A stretch of 64,000 bases of DNA from Symsagittifera roscoffensis. Taxonomy: Eukaryota; Xenacoelomorpha; Acoela; Convolutidae. Below are positions 31,233-42,532 of the stretch, in pieces. The stretch is taken from the NCBI RefSeq assembly GCF_963678635.1, contig NC_087062.1, positions 47,977,283-48,041,282 on the forward strand, written 5' to 3'. The notes beneath the pieces are model-generated. The model was not told the DNA's origin and searched no databases. It was given only the letters and a program-made list of their open reading frames with translations. Position numbers and translations under genes: made by a program. Numbering within the stretch: the stretch's first letter is position 1; every line of letters begins with the position of its first letter.

Positions 31233-32886
31233 TATATGTTTTATGGCGCTCCTGGGTATTATTCTTTTAACATCATGATCACAACACCAGTTAACAAAGC
31301 ACTCCGCAACTAAAATTGTTACGGAGCAGTTCCCGAGAACTCGGGGTGGGGGGATATTTTCGAGGATTTTATTACCCTTATTAGACCGCAACAAGAGCGC
31401 TCTTCAACCGGATTCAAGAATCCGGAAGGGTCTTGAGAAGAGACTGAGAACTCAATTTCAACAACTTTTAGCTTTCCGGTAAGCCTTGAACTGAATTTAA
31501 ATAAAATCTAATTCCTTTTCCAGATTATGAGGGAAACTGTTGATCCATGTCCAATGGATATGATGATTTTTATCTACTGAACAAAAACAATAGTATTATA
31601 ATGATAAATAGTAGCCCTAATTTTAGGATGACCTCGTGGTCTGGGATCCTGAGATCCAGTCATGAGCTCACCAATTTTGCAGGTAGCTAAGTTAACCGAA
31701 GCCCAAAACAGTTACTTAAATCGGAATGCGGATGTTTTTCAAAATATAAGACGATTATTGGTTGATGTAATTTCGTCGAACATGAAATCAAACAGAAAGA
31801 AGGTGCCGTTCCCCATAGAGAGGTCGCAAGGCGCATGCACCTCACTAATCAGAGGCGTGCCGAGCCGAAATTGAAATGCTGCTCGAATACTATATGATAG
31901 AACCCACAAAGTCACATTGGGCTTGTGAGGTTGCTAAAAAGAAAGGGGGACAGCTAAGAGTCTGTTGCGACTTTCGCTACCTAAACGCGGTGACCATAAA
32001 GGACGTCTTACCGATACCACGTATAGAAGAGAGCCTCTCGGAACTCGGTGATGTTAAGATTTTCACTACACTGCACCTGGGTTCTGCCTTCTGGCAGGTT
32101 CCTCTGCGAAAAAAGGAAAGAGAAAAACTGGATTTGCATGTGAATTGGGCTTGTACCAATGGAAGAGGATGCCTTTCGGTGTGTGCAATGCCACGGTGAC
32201 CTTTCAAAGACTGAGGGAAGTACGGGAATCTCGTAACGTGCTGCGTGGATGACGTAGTGATAGCGACGGCCACCTTGGCAGACCACATTGACAGACTCGA
32301 TGAGCTCTTCGACTGCATGAAGAGAGCTGGTTTGAAATGCAAACCGTCGAAATAGGGACTCAATAAAGTACTCGGAAAGAATGGTAGACAGGCATGGCGT
32401 GAGGCTGGATCCCGATGCGGTTGAGGCCGTGTTGACATGGAAGGGCTCCCAGGAGATACACGTAGCCTATGAGCTTGCTAAGATTTTCGAATTACTACTG
32501 AGAATTCATTAAAGGATACGCAGGCAAAATTTACCCGATGCAGCAACTGATGCGCAACAAAGGGAAGAAGTTCGAATGAAATGAAAGAATTCAGGAAGCC
32601 TTCGACAATATAAAGCGGGAAACTTGCGAAACGCCAGTGCTAGGCATGTGCACAGAGAAAGGCATGTACGTTTTCGACACTGTTGCTTCATTGGTAACCA
32701 GTTCAGGAATACTTCATCAGGAGCAAGTTACGACGATTTTGTCGAAACTATGTTGAAAGGACCACACAGAGAACTGGCTTTGGTAGAGACGGTTAAAAGT
32801 ATGAAGAGCTGCGTTTAGACGCTAGCCAGTCGTTTTACAGCCTAGCTTTATTTTCCGTCGGTATGTTCTTCCGAGCGAATAGTACA
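31233..32886 (+). mobile_element. Gypsy leader plus LTR with long captured pol fragment, unit 2
   Basis: Tandem copy of 29562-31232 (period 1654). It is near-identical, including the same RT stop codons; an 18-base deletion lies near 31525. The LTR end is altered (GCGAATAGTACA). Confidence 0.8.
31784..32555 (+). pseudogene. captured Ty3/Gypsy reverse transcriptase, unit 2
   Basis: Same sequence as unit 1, 1654 bases downstream: the palm-A histidine, CVDD active site and terminal stop are all shared, so duplication followed inactivation. Confidence 0.8.
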
Positions 32887-33655
32887 TATATGTTTTTATG
32901 GCACTCCTGGGTTTTATTCTTTTAACATCATGATCACAAAACCCGTTAAAAAACACTCCGCGCCGAGCGGATGCTCTAATTAAGGTCCTTAATAGAGGAC
33001 CGGAAGGATGGTTCTGAATGCGGAAGAATTCCGGATTCCAGGATTTAGTTTTTTAGCCTAGTTAATTCCAAAATTTCACGTATCGTGAAGGGTGGCGAGA
33101 TCGGCCATTCTGTCGTTCCCTGAGCGGTATGAGACTAAAAACGCTTAAAGATAGGCAAGAAAAGTAGTATAGTACCTAATAAAAAACGATAAACATAAAA
33201 GATCAAAATCTAAGAACAAAAAAGAAAAAATCTAAAAACAATAGAAATCATCCCGCCAGACGAGATGTGATCCGACCCTCCCGTTTGTTGTTGTTAGATA
33301 TATTGTTGTTACAGGCATTAATATCAACCAGGTTTGCTCCTATCAAAATTTTGGCTCTTTTTTGGTGCCTGTACTGTAGGGTTGTTTTAGTGTTTAAGCA
33401 AGTTAATGCTAATTTGAGCTCAATCCGCAAGGGTCTCGTGATTAGAGCGGAAGACTGATCCAGCCAGCAGTGCAAGGAGCGGCAGGAAGGGTCTCGAGGA
33501 CAACAACAATCGACTGTTGGGTATCGTTAACAAGTTTTGTATCCCTTTTGCTACAGAAAGTACGATAGTGACTGCACTGTAGGGGCTCGACAGTGACTGC
33601 ACTGTAGTGCCCTACACCGAGTTGCAAAGTTCCGAGTTAAGCACCTTAATTCGGA
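32887..33655 (+). other. Gypsy leader / 5' region, no gene seen
   Basis: Follows the third LTR. It begins with the same leader as 29562, then A-rich and simple sequence. A 19-base direct repeat (GTGACTGCACTGTAG core) occurs at about 33568 and 33592. Short open stretches on both strands carry no motif. Confidence 0.4.
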
Positions 33656-34690
33656 TTTTTAACGGAACCTTATACTGCTCGTATTATGATTTTTATATAG
33701 TTTTTCAGTGAAACAGATCGCAAAAAGGCCGGTTTTTAGAGAGATCGCGTTTTTTGATTGCGTTTAGAGATATCGCGTTTTTTGAGATATCAACATTTTT
33801 TGAACCAAAAAAAAGCTAAATTAGTAAGTTACATGGTAAATGCACTAAATATTTAACTAGTGGAACCGATTAATTTTATTTCGGACGTGAATGGACTAAT
33901 TGAGTGCCGAGATCCGAAAATTCGTGATTTTCGAAAAAACGATACGCCACAAAAAAAAGAAAATTTTTCGAAACTTTTGAGTACGGGTAATAAAACTGTT
34001 GTTCGGGCAATATTAACTAGTGAATTGACAGATTTTAAAACCCGTTCGCCAACAACCTTCCTGGCCCCAGTGAAATTGAAATTAACGTGTCTGATTTAGT
34101 GGATTCATCAATCCGGAGGGGTCCAAATAGCATTGTTTTGGCAAGTTTTTTAAATGAAACCTTTTAGATCGGATTTTTACATTGAACTAGAAAAATATGG
34201 GCCTTCTGAGCTCGGATCAATAAGTTTTAGGTCACTAAGAAAAGAATTGCGGAAGAAGTTATCTGGAACCTCTAATTCATGAGTCATCATAAAAGACGTT
34301 TCGCTCTACAACTTTGAAACAACTGGACCAATCCAGTTCGTTCTGATACCGTTAGAATAAAAATCAAGTAGGGTTAAATAGAAGCTAATGGTTTTTGAAG
34401 AAAGTAAGCATAGCATGTTTTTTTTTTAGCAAACTACCGGTTTTTGAAGGTAAGCCCTTTACGTTTTGTATAACTTTTTTAGAAAGCCCGTGAAACCCTA
34501 CCAAAAGGTAGCAATCGTCTGAAAGGGTATTTTTAGGTTTTTCTCGACAATAAGAATGGGTTCAGGAACCTAGAAAACGACAGCCGAGTCAAAAATAGGC
34601 TCGTTATAAGAAACCTGGCAGATAAGGAAAACTCTTAAATAAGCAGCTCAGCTTCAACTCGGAGGGGTCTGGAGCCTGAACAAACCCTTC
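33656..34690 (+). pseudogene. gag-like region, copy 3 (in-place upstream of protease)
   Basis: Third and most diverged copy of the gag-like repeat. A 79-codon frame at 33860-34099 contains FISDVNGLIECRDPKIRDF and TDFKTRSPTTFLAPVK; then KPFRSDFYIELEKYGPSELG. Position between LTR leader and protease fits gag; no zinc knuckle or major homology region is recognisable, so the identity is by position only. Confidence 0.4.
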
Positions 34691-34734
34691 CTAGTTAGTT
34701 GATTTTGCATAATAGGCTCTGAGACCGTGTCCGG

Positions 34735-35072
34735 AAGGGTCTCGGGTTTCATATTTTACCAATCCTAGGGGTCCCAATTCGGAGGGGTCCCGTTTTTGCC
34801 AATCCTGAAGGGTCATATTTTGCCAATCCGGAGGGTACCCAATTCGGAGGGGTCTTGTTTTTGTCAATCCGGAATGGTCATAGTTTGCTAATCCGGAGAA
34901 GTCCTATTTCGGAGGAGTCCTGTTTTTGCCCATTCGGAGGGGTTTAATTCGGAGGGGTCCTGTTTTTGCCAATCCGGAAGGGTCATATTTTGCCAATCCG
35001 CAGGGGTCCCAATTCGAAGGGGTCCTATTTTTGTCTATTCGGAGGGTCCCTGAACACCAATCCGGAGGAGTC
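34735..35072 (+). repeat. minisatellite of GGAGGGGTC units
   Basis: About 340 bp of alternating 20-25-base units built on CCAATCCGGAGGGGTCC and AATTCGGAGGGGTCCTGTT, with variants AAGGGTCATATTTTG. The core CCGGAAGGGTC also occurs in every LTR of this family (for example 28750), so the array may have grown from LTR sequence. Confidence 0.85.
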
Positions 35073-35404
35073 TAAATACTTAGTTCTAAATAAGCACTAA
35101 ACAGGGAAAGATCTTTCTTTAGAAATCAGTTCGACTATCAAACACCGTCAGACCCAATGCAATACAGATACGTTTTTTGGATATGTTTTTTGTTTTTAGT
35201 TTTTAATCCTTAATGATTGTTATCGATTGGGTATTGTTTACACTAACTCTTAAATATTTTGACATCATCAGTCTTTGTATGCTTTTTATCCAACAACCAA
35301 TCATTTGTTGTGCATAAATTGTATGCAAGCTGTCAGTAGGAGCGTCAGTAAGTGCGAAAAACTGAAGGTCCGTAGAATTGGTCATGACGCCATGATGGAA
35401 CAAG
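35073..35404. other. no gene seen
   Basis: Spacer between minisatellite and protease. The open frame on the minus strand (35203-35646) is the antisense of the protease region and has no motif. Confidence 0.5.
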
Positions 35405-35869
35405 ATGCGATGTAGACACTGGATGCGAAGCAAATGTGACTGCACATATTCTAGACACCGATGGAAAAATATCGGAGTAACAGGACTTCTAGACACAGGA
35501 GCGGTGCTCAGAGCAGTGCCGATAAAGACATGGGAAAGAATGGGCTTCACCAGGGAGGACCTGATACCGACGAACTTAAGATTGGCAGCCGCTAACCAAG
35601 GAGCAATCAACATGGCTGGGAGAACTCCACTAACAGTCCTCCACATGGGAGGACGGAACCTCTGGATGAGTTCCCTAGTGGTGGAGAACCTGGACGATTC
35701 GGATCAGTTAATTTTGGGGCGCGACATTGTCAGGAATTTCGACGTGATGATCGACCTTCTTAGTGGACTGATAAAGATTAAGAAGCCAGACAGGGAGTAT
35801 GTTAAGCGACCAATAAAAAGAGTAATAACTGATGAGAAAAAGATACATTTTTTTAAGAGAGAAAAATAA
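35405..35869 (+). pseudogene. Gypsy aspartic protease
   Basis: Retropepsin that would cleave the Gypsy polyprotein. The frame holds VTGLLDTGAVLRAVPIKTW, with the catalytic DTG (usually DTGA followed by VIS or SAV), then LRLAAANQGAINMAG (flap region) and DQLILGRDIVRNF, the ILGxD helix typical of retropepsins. It stays open for 154 codons, but its upstream join to gag is lost. The frame crosses the left edge of the 9.55-kb duplication (35817), so the second copy of that duplication lacks the protease. Confidence 0.8.
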
Positions 35870-36510
35870 AATACAGCCCAGGCAGGCAGTAGTAGCAATT
35901 TTCAGGATTAGAAAGTTAAACTCATTGAGTGATAGGTGATAGGGAGCAGGTTTGCTTGGTAGCCAACCCAAACAATCAAACTTAAAAGTTTTTAGGCCTA
36001 AGCTTTTCGGTCACTCGAAATGGGCTGTGTGTGAGTGAATTGTTGAATACACTGGACACAACGGTTTCAATCCAGGGTGGAAGGAATATTGGCTACCCTT
36101 TACCAATGAGGACGGAATATGAAGAAACGCCAAACCTGAAGAAGCCTTGAGTAAAAGACTGTCCAAATCATGCAAATAAAGATCTGGTTATAAAAAGGAC
36201 TAATGAATATAAATCCTTAATTAAATTATTTTCAATGAGATCCGGAACGAATTGAGACATGTCGAGCTGCTTGTCATATGAACTTTTTTCCAGAACGCTC
36301 CTCGTCATATGGATTAGAGTCTGACAAACCAGTTTCGCCAGAATAGAACCTTTAAAAAGTAAGATAGGTGAGGGAGAGTTTGAGTTGCTAAGGGCCGTCT
36401 TAAATCGAAACGTGGATGTTTTTCAAAACATAAGGCGATTATTGGTTGTTGTAAATTCGCCGAACATGAAATCGAACAGAAAGAAGGTGCCGTTCCCCAG
36501 AGGCCAATCA
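35870..36510 (+). pseudogene. Gypsy protease-to-RT linker, degenerate
   Basis: Short frames continue the polyprotein: VANPNNQ and VFRGLSFGHS-like pieces, then LNRNVDVFQNIRRLL at about 36400, the same linker found captured in LTRs at 27062, 29057, 30060 and 31714. At about 36505 it jumps to sequence downstream of RNase H (GQSGRNY), so the reverse transcriptase and RNase H are deleted from this pol copy. Confidence 0.6.
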
Positions 36511-36990
36511 GGCAGAAATTATTGAAAAATTCTCGTTTTTGGACAAAGCACTATCTTTGACGAGATGGTTGGACAGGCTGGGACACTCAATTCGGGGACA
36601 CCCAGAATTACAAGTGGAGAAAGCGACAGAAAATAAGATCTTATCCAAAAAGGACCCGGCGTCCTTGGATCTGTTGCTACGTTCAAATCTGGTCCAACAG
36701 GAACTCTCTCATATGAACATAAACAGCCTCTCGTTGCTGCATAAAACGGTGCAGGTCAAACCAGAGGTGATGCGGATGCTGGGTGGATATTTAGAAAGAG
36801 AAGAGCCTAGAGATGTTACTGAATAGGCAGCAGCTATGGCATCGCTGACAGTCAGTGAGAAAGTACGGATAAAACCATTCGACGCCAGCACAAAGAAAAC
36901 GAAAGGGTTTGTAGGATATGAGTTCAGCAACCAGTACACTCGATTCCTCAAAGCGTTTTGCTGAGAAAATCATTTAAGAAAAGAGAACAG
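36511..36990 (+). pseudogene. Gypsy post-RNase H spacer protein, copy 1a
   Basis: Segment of the Gypsy polyprotein between RNase H and integrase: ALSLTRWLDRLGHSIRGHPEL, LLRSNLVQQELSHMNINSL, HKTVQVKPEVMRMLGG. Paralogous to 39241-39740; relative to it, the following 700 bases are deleted. Confidence 0.65.
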
Positions 36991-37039
36991 GAGATAGAAG
37001 AAGACTGTCACCAAAAGGGATCTAAAAGAGGATAGTTAC

Positions 37040-37866
37040 AGAATCTTGAGACATATTATATGCAGAAAGAGGGAAGGTTACATCTGAACAAGGATGGGAT
37101 TGTTGCTTGCAAATGAAGAGAAGAGGACATAGTCACGTACAAAAATAACGCGATAGTGTTGCCGCAACTATATCAAACCGTATTTTTTTTCTTGTCACAT
37201 GATCAGATGGGCCACCAAGGAATCGATAAAGTCTAACAGAGAATCTTGAATCGCTTCGAATGGCCTGGAAAAAAAGGCATACGAGAAGTGGGTGACAGTA
37301 TGTCTGTCATGCCAACAGGTGATTTACAATTTCCGTTGCAGTCGATCGAGTCATCCGAGTTCAATGAGATGGTGCAGATTGATCACCAGAAGATATGTAT
37401 GACAGACAGTGGCTACGATCGTGTTCTAGTCATGATCGATCACTTCACAAAATATGGGGAGGCAGTACCCAGCATAACTGCCTCATCCGGAGAGAAATGT
37501 GATCATCTGATCAATACATGGATAGTAAGAAATAGATGTCCAATGACATTGCAATCGGATAATGGAACAGCTTTTGTAGGAGGATTTACTAAAGAGCTCA
37601 TGAGATGTTCTCAAGTAGCTCAGGCTCATTCCACGACATATCATCCCCAAACAAACGGCTTAGAGAAAAGACAAAACTGGACTCTGGTGTCGATTTTGAG
37701 GGTGTATTGTTCCCGATATATGACTGATTGGTATAGATATCTGCCACAAGTGATGGGAGCTTATAACAGCAAGCAGCACTCCACCACAGGATTTAGTCCG
37801 CACATGATGTTGACTGGACATGAAAAGTCTTTGCCTTTGACTTTCTTTCACCCAGAGTATGAATGA
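37040..37866 (+). pseudogene. Gypsy integrase, copy 1a
   Basis: Zinc-binding HHCC domain at 37195-37325: HDQMGHQGI, RFEWPG, and in another frame WVTVCLSCQQV. Catalytic core at 37360-37866: MVQIDHQ (first D), LQSDNGTAFVGG (second D), TYHPQTNGLEKRQNWTL. In the family the last motif is NGLVERQN; here the catalytic-position E reads K, with an E one residue earlier. The core frame is open to 37866. After it a degenerate C-terminal region (GPY/F-like not identified) runs to about 38235. Confidence 0.8.
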
Positions 37867-38845
37867 CAGAAAACATTGCCACAAGTCTATGAAATGGATG
37901 TAATCAGACGTCAGCAAGAGCTTAACGATTTATGAAGACGCAATACGCAACAAGCTCAGACGAGCAATCGACAAAAAGCACCGACCAGAGAACAGTCAGA
38001 GGATTTTAATTGTCTAAAAGATTTAGATCTTTTTGAGACAATGTGCAAAATTTTGAGTATTCCGATGGAAGTGTAGAAAGTACGGGCCAGAAGACGACTG
38101 ATGCCATGGTTCAGATGAATCTAGACTTCATAGTTGTACGAGTGTGCCAAAAAGCATATGTCGACGCACAGCAGATTGTACAGTTCGGATCAGATAAATA
38201 TAGGGTCAGAAGCTTCCAAACGATTGTTTTGTGACGCATCAGAAAGCTGTGACGACCGCAGTGAAGAGGACATCGAAAAAGAATGATTTTGAAAATGGAG
38301 AACGAAGGAGTAACAAAAAAGAGGAAATTAAAACTCAGAATTGTTTTGGTGCGAGATAAACTCAAATGAGAAACCAAGCAACTAAGCTTGAAATTGAAAC
38401 TCAATGAAAGAAAAACTATTAGTTACTTTTGAGTTTAAGATTTGCTGCTTTTATAAATTTGCATTGTGATTTTAGTTAGTGTTTTTAGAGACACTTACTA
38501 CTTATTTTGAGAGGCTTGTGTGAAAACTATATCAAATTATTTGAGGCTGCATGATTATTTTTAATCAACTAAGATGACTGTTCACTTTGTGGTGACATGA
38601 ATGACTTGAGTAACCTCTTGAAGAGGAAGATTTTTCGATTGTTTCTTCTAACCACCGAGTTTCTTAGTTTTTTTTTATTCATGACCAATAACAACTCAAT
38701 TTTCGAAGGGAGGAAGCATAGTAGGTTAATTTGTTGGTTGGCAGGACTGTCTTGCGTCCCAATACCTTTTTAAACCTAGGAGAAGAACTTTTAAAACGAG
38801 ACAATGGCACTAAAAGTCAGAACAAAAAATGTACCTGAAGTGATA
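37867..38845 (+). other. Gypsy integrase tail and 3' UTR, copy 1a
   Basis: Degenerate coding (AYVDAQQIVQFGSDKYRVRS at about 38150), then AT-rich untranslated sequence including the CTGTCTTGCGTCCC stretch at 38745. It is cut at 38845 and joined to an RNase H start rather than an LTR. Confidence 0.6.
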
Positions 38846-39237
38846 TTCTCGACACTGTTGCTTCAGTGGTAGCCGTTTCAGGAATACTGCATCAGGAGCA
38901 AGAATGGAATGAGACAACGGTTCTACTTCCCAGTGCATACGGCAGTAAGGTGTTGAGCGACACTGAGATGAAGTACGGTGCGCCAAAAGCAGAAATGTTT
39001 GCGGTAGTCACGTTCGTGGAGAAGTATCGCGACTACTTGGGGAGTGCTCCCTTTAAGTTGCGTGTGGATAACCTCAAACTATACTGGTTGAAAACGTACT
39101 CAATGGACCGGAGTTATATTGGTCGCTGGATAGCCAGGTTGGATGGCCACCACATGGTAATCAAGCACAAGATGCGTGACAAGCACCAAAGTGCTGACAA
39201 CCTCAGTAAGAAAACTGATTTTTATGAAAAAGTGTAG
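38846..39237 (+). pseudogene. Gypsy RNase H, copy 1b
   Basis: RNase H that would degrade the RNA of the replication hybrid. It begins at DTVASVVAVSGILHQEQEW, where the first catalytic aspartate (TDAS in the family) is valine. Then VLSDTEMKYGAPKAEMFAVV (second acidic residue kept), RVDNLKLYWL (third kept), MRDKHQSADNLSKK (tail aspartate kept). The frame is open for 123 codons, then a stop and the spacer protein follow directly. The substitution is shared by all RNase H starts captured in LTRs. Confidence 0.8.
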
Positions 39238-39240
39238 CAG

Positions 39241-39740
39241 ATGCAAGCCAATCAGGCAGAAATCATTGAAAAATTCTCGTTTTTGGACGAAGCACTATCT
39301 TTGACGAGATGGTTGGACAGGCCGGGACACCCAATTCAGGGACACCCAGAATTACAATTGGAGAAAGCGACAGAAAATAAGATCTTATCCAAAAAGGACC
39401 CGGCGTCCTTGGATCTGTTGCTACGCTCAAACCTGGTCCAACAGGAACTCTCTCGTATGAACATAAACAGCCTCTCGTTGCTGCATAAAACGGTGCAGGT
39501 CAAACCAGAGGTGATGCGGATGCTGGGTGGATTGTTAGAAAGAGAAGAGCCTAGAGATGACACTGAATAGGCAGCAGCTATGGCATCGCTGACAGTCAGT
39601 GAGAAAGTACGGATAAAACCATTCGACGCCAGCACAAAAAAAAACTAAAGGGTTTGTAGGATATGAGTTCAGCAACTAGTACACTCGATTCCTCAAAGCG
39701 TTTTGCTGAGAACATCATTTAAGAAAAGAGAACAGGAGAT
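39241..39740 (+). pseudogene. Gypsy post-RNase H spacer protein, copy 1b
   Basis: Directly continues RNase H: MQANQAEIIEKFSFLDEALS, TRWLDRPGHPIQGHPELQLE, LLRSNLVQQELSRMNINSL. A stop (after REEPRDDTE) and a frame change follow, with SLTVSEKVRIKPFDAST and VGYEFSN still readable. Confidence 0.7.
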
Positions 39741-40575
39741 ACAAGAAGACTGTCACCTTTGTGGAGCCCGATCAAGAACTGATAGAAGTCGAATTGAAAA
39801 ACCCGGTTTGAGAAGAGTTTGTCCGGGGAGTCGGAGAAGAGTTTGTCCAGGGAGCCGGATGTTGAAGAAATTGGATACGTAGACGGACAAGACCAAGCGC
39901 ACAAAGTTTTTTTCCGGGGAGTTAAGATGGATGAGTAGATCGTGTACATCAGAATCTGCCGTGGAAACATGATCCACGAAATACTCATCTGTCGACAACA
40001 ACTCAAGGAAATCGGAGATTGACACATATTTGGAAGGGAACTCGAGCATGGGATCAGAATTGTCAGAGTTGGCAATTCACAGATTGCTGGTGGAGACTCG
40101 AGCAATTGACTTGGACAGGGAAGTGTATCAAGATCCTGGTAGTGATCGCCACATGTTCCTGAGTGAGAAATCTTCGATAACGCGGGAGATGACCGGGAGA
40201 TGATAACGGTATCAAAACTTTGATGAGCCATTTTCCACAGAAGGAGGCAGTCAGTCTGATCTTCAACCGTTTAAACAAGAGACACAGCCGTTGGAAAGGA
40301 TTTGGTGTCTTAAGATGGAAGATGACGCGCATCGGCCTGATGAGCTAAACAGTCACTTGAGGGTCATGAAGACAGACTTGAAGGCGAGATACAGACTCTC
40401 GGTCTTACTAAGAGCGCAGAGAAATGACCGCATGACAAGTATCTTGAAAAGATGGATCGAAAATGGGGCACCAGACAAAAGGGATCTAAAAGAGGATAGT
40501 TGTCTGAAAAGGGATCTAAAAGAGGACAGAACCTTGCGAAATATTATATGCAGGAAGAGGGAAGGTTACATCTGA
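39741..40575 (+). pseudogene. Gypsy RNase H-integrase spacer, degenerate
   Basis: Acidic, low-conservation polyprotein spacer: SELAIHRLLVETRAIDLDRE, then DELNSHLRVMKTDLKARY and RDLKEDSCLKRDLKED, where a KRDLKED unit is directly repeated. The long minus-strand frame here (39719-40231) is its antisense. Copy 1a lacks most of this segment. Confidence 0.6.
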
Positions 40576-41322
40576 ACAAGGATGGGATCGTTGCTTGCAA
40601 AAGAAGAGAGGAGGACATAGTCACGTACAAATATAACGCGATAGTGTTGCCGCAACTATATCAAACCGTATTTTTTTCTGGTCACATGATCAGATGTGCC
40701 ACCAAGGAATCGATAAAGTCTAACACAGAATCTTGATTCGCTTCGAATGGCCTGGAATAAAAAAAGGCATACAAGAAGTGGGTGACAGCATAAGTGTCAT
40801 TCCAACAGGTGAATTACAATTTCCGTTGCAGTCGATCGAGTATCCGAGTTCAATGTTATGGTGCAGATTGATCACCAGAAAATATATATGACAGACAGTG
40901 GCTACGATCGTGTTCTAGTCATGATCGATCACTTCACAAAATATGGGGAGGCAGTACCCAGCATAATTGCCTCATCCGGAGAGAAATGCGGTCATCTGAT
41001 CAATACATGGATAGTAAGACATAGATGTCCAATGACATTGCAATTGGATAATGGAACAGCTTTTGTAGGAGGATTTACTAAAGAGCTCATGAGATGTTCT
41101 CAAGTAGCTCAGGCTCATTCCACGACATATCATCCCCAAACGGACGGCTTAGTGAAAAGACAAAACTGGACTCTGTTGTCGATTTTGATGGTATATTGTT
41201 CCCGATATATGAGTGATTGGTATAGATATCTGCCACAAGTGATGGGAGCTTATAACAGCAAGCAGCACTCCACCACAGGATTTAGTCCGCACATGATGTT
41301 GACTGGACGTGAAAAGTCTTAG
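40576..41322 (+). pseudogene. Gypsy integrase, copy 1b
   Basis: HHCC domain: HDQMCHQGIDKV (40686) and RFEWPG; the second cysteine pair is lost by change (WVTA then stop). Core 40858-41322: MVQIDHQ, LQLDNGTAFVGG (second D kept, S to L before it), TYHPQTDGLVKRQNWTL. The catalytic glutamate (VERQN) is lysine. The frame ends with a stop after GREKS, shorter than copy 1a. Confidence 0.8.
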
Positions 41323-42345
41323 CTTTTGACTTTCTTTCACCCAGAGTATGAATGACAGAAAACATCGCCACAAGTCTATGTAATGGATGTAATCAGACGT
41401 CAACAAGAGCTTAACGATTTATGAAGACGCAATACGCAACAAGCTCAGACGAGCAATCGACAAGAAACACCGACCAGAGAACAGTCAGAGGATTTTGATT
41501 GTCTAAAAGATTTAGAACTTTTTGAGACAACGTGCAAAATTTTGAATAATCCGATGGAAGTGTAGAAAGTGGGGGCCGGAAGACGACTAATGCCATGGTT
41601 CAGATGCATCTAGACTTCATGGTTGTACGAGTGTGCCAAAAAGCATATGTCGACGCACAGCAGATTGTACAGTTCGGATCAGATAAAAATAGGGTCAGAA
41701 GCTTCCAAACGATTGTTTTGTGACGCATCAGAAAGCTGTGACCACCGCACTGAAGAGGACATCGAAAAAGAATGATTTTGAAAAAAGAGAACGAAGGAGT
41801 AACAAAGAAGAGGAAATTAAAACTCAGAATTGTTTTGGTGCGAGATAAACTCAAATGAGAAACCAAGCAACAAAGCTTGAAATTGAAACTGAATGAAAGA
41901 AAAACTATTAGTTACTTTTAAGTTTAAGATTTGCTGCTTTTACAAATATGCATTGTGATTTTAATTAGTGTTTTTAGAGACACTTACTACTTATTTTGAG
42001 AGGCTTGTGTGAAAACTATATCAAATTATTCCAGCCTGCATGATTATTTTTAATCAAATAAGATGACTGTTCACTTTGTGGTCACATGAATGACTTGAGT
42101 AACCTCTTGAAGAGGAAGTTTTTGCGATTGTTCCTTCTAACCACCGAGTTTCTTAATTTTTTTATTCATGACCAATAACAACTCAATTTTCGAAGGGAGG
42201 AAGCATAGTAGGATAATTTTTTGGTTGGCAGGACTGTCTTGCGTCCCAATACCTTTTTAAACCTAGGAGAAGAACTTTTAAAACGAGACAATGGCACTAA
42301 AAGTCAGAACGAAAAATGTACCTTAAGTGATATTCTCAAGGTGCA
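41323..42345 (+). other. Gypsy integrase tail and 3' UTR, copy 1b
   Basis: Parallel to 37867-38845. Contains the QIVQFGSDKNRVRS relic and the CTGTCTTGCGTCCC stretch at 42233. Its reverse complement occurs in composite blocks A and B. Confidence 0.6.
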
Positions 42346-42532
42346 AATTATTGAAAATTTTTAGAAGGCTCTATCGATGTAGTATGATGCCATTTGTAGC
42401 TTGCAGTGAGTCGGTATGACGAAGATAAAAGTTCTTTCTAGGCAAAATGTAAATTTTGTTTGATGACACTGTACCATTTCAATGAATGTCACGAGGTTTA
42501 ATGAGGACCTTGACTGGGCTGTCGGGAGTGTA
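42346..42532. other. spacer before LTR, no gene seen
   Basis: About 190 bases between the Gypsy 3' UTR and the LTR start. No polypurine tract is obvious, and no coding motif. Confidence 0.45.

Noticed and set aside
39719-40231. 170-codon minus-strand frame (also 49264-49776)
   Set aside because: Antisense of the Gypsy RNase H-integrase spacer; composition is explained by the plus-strand coding.
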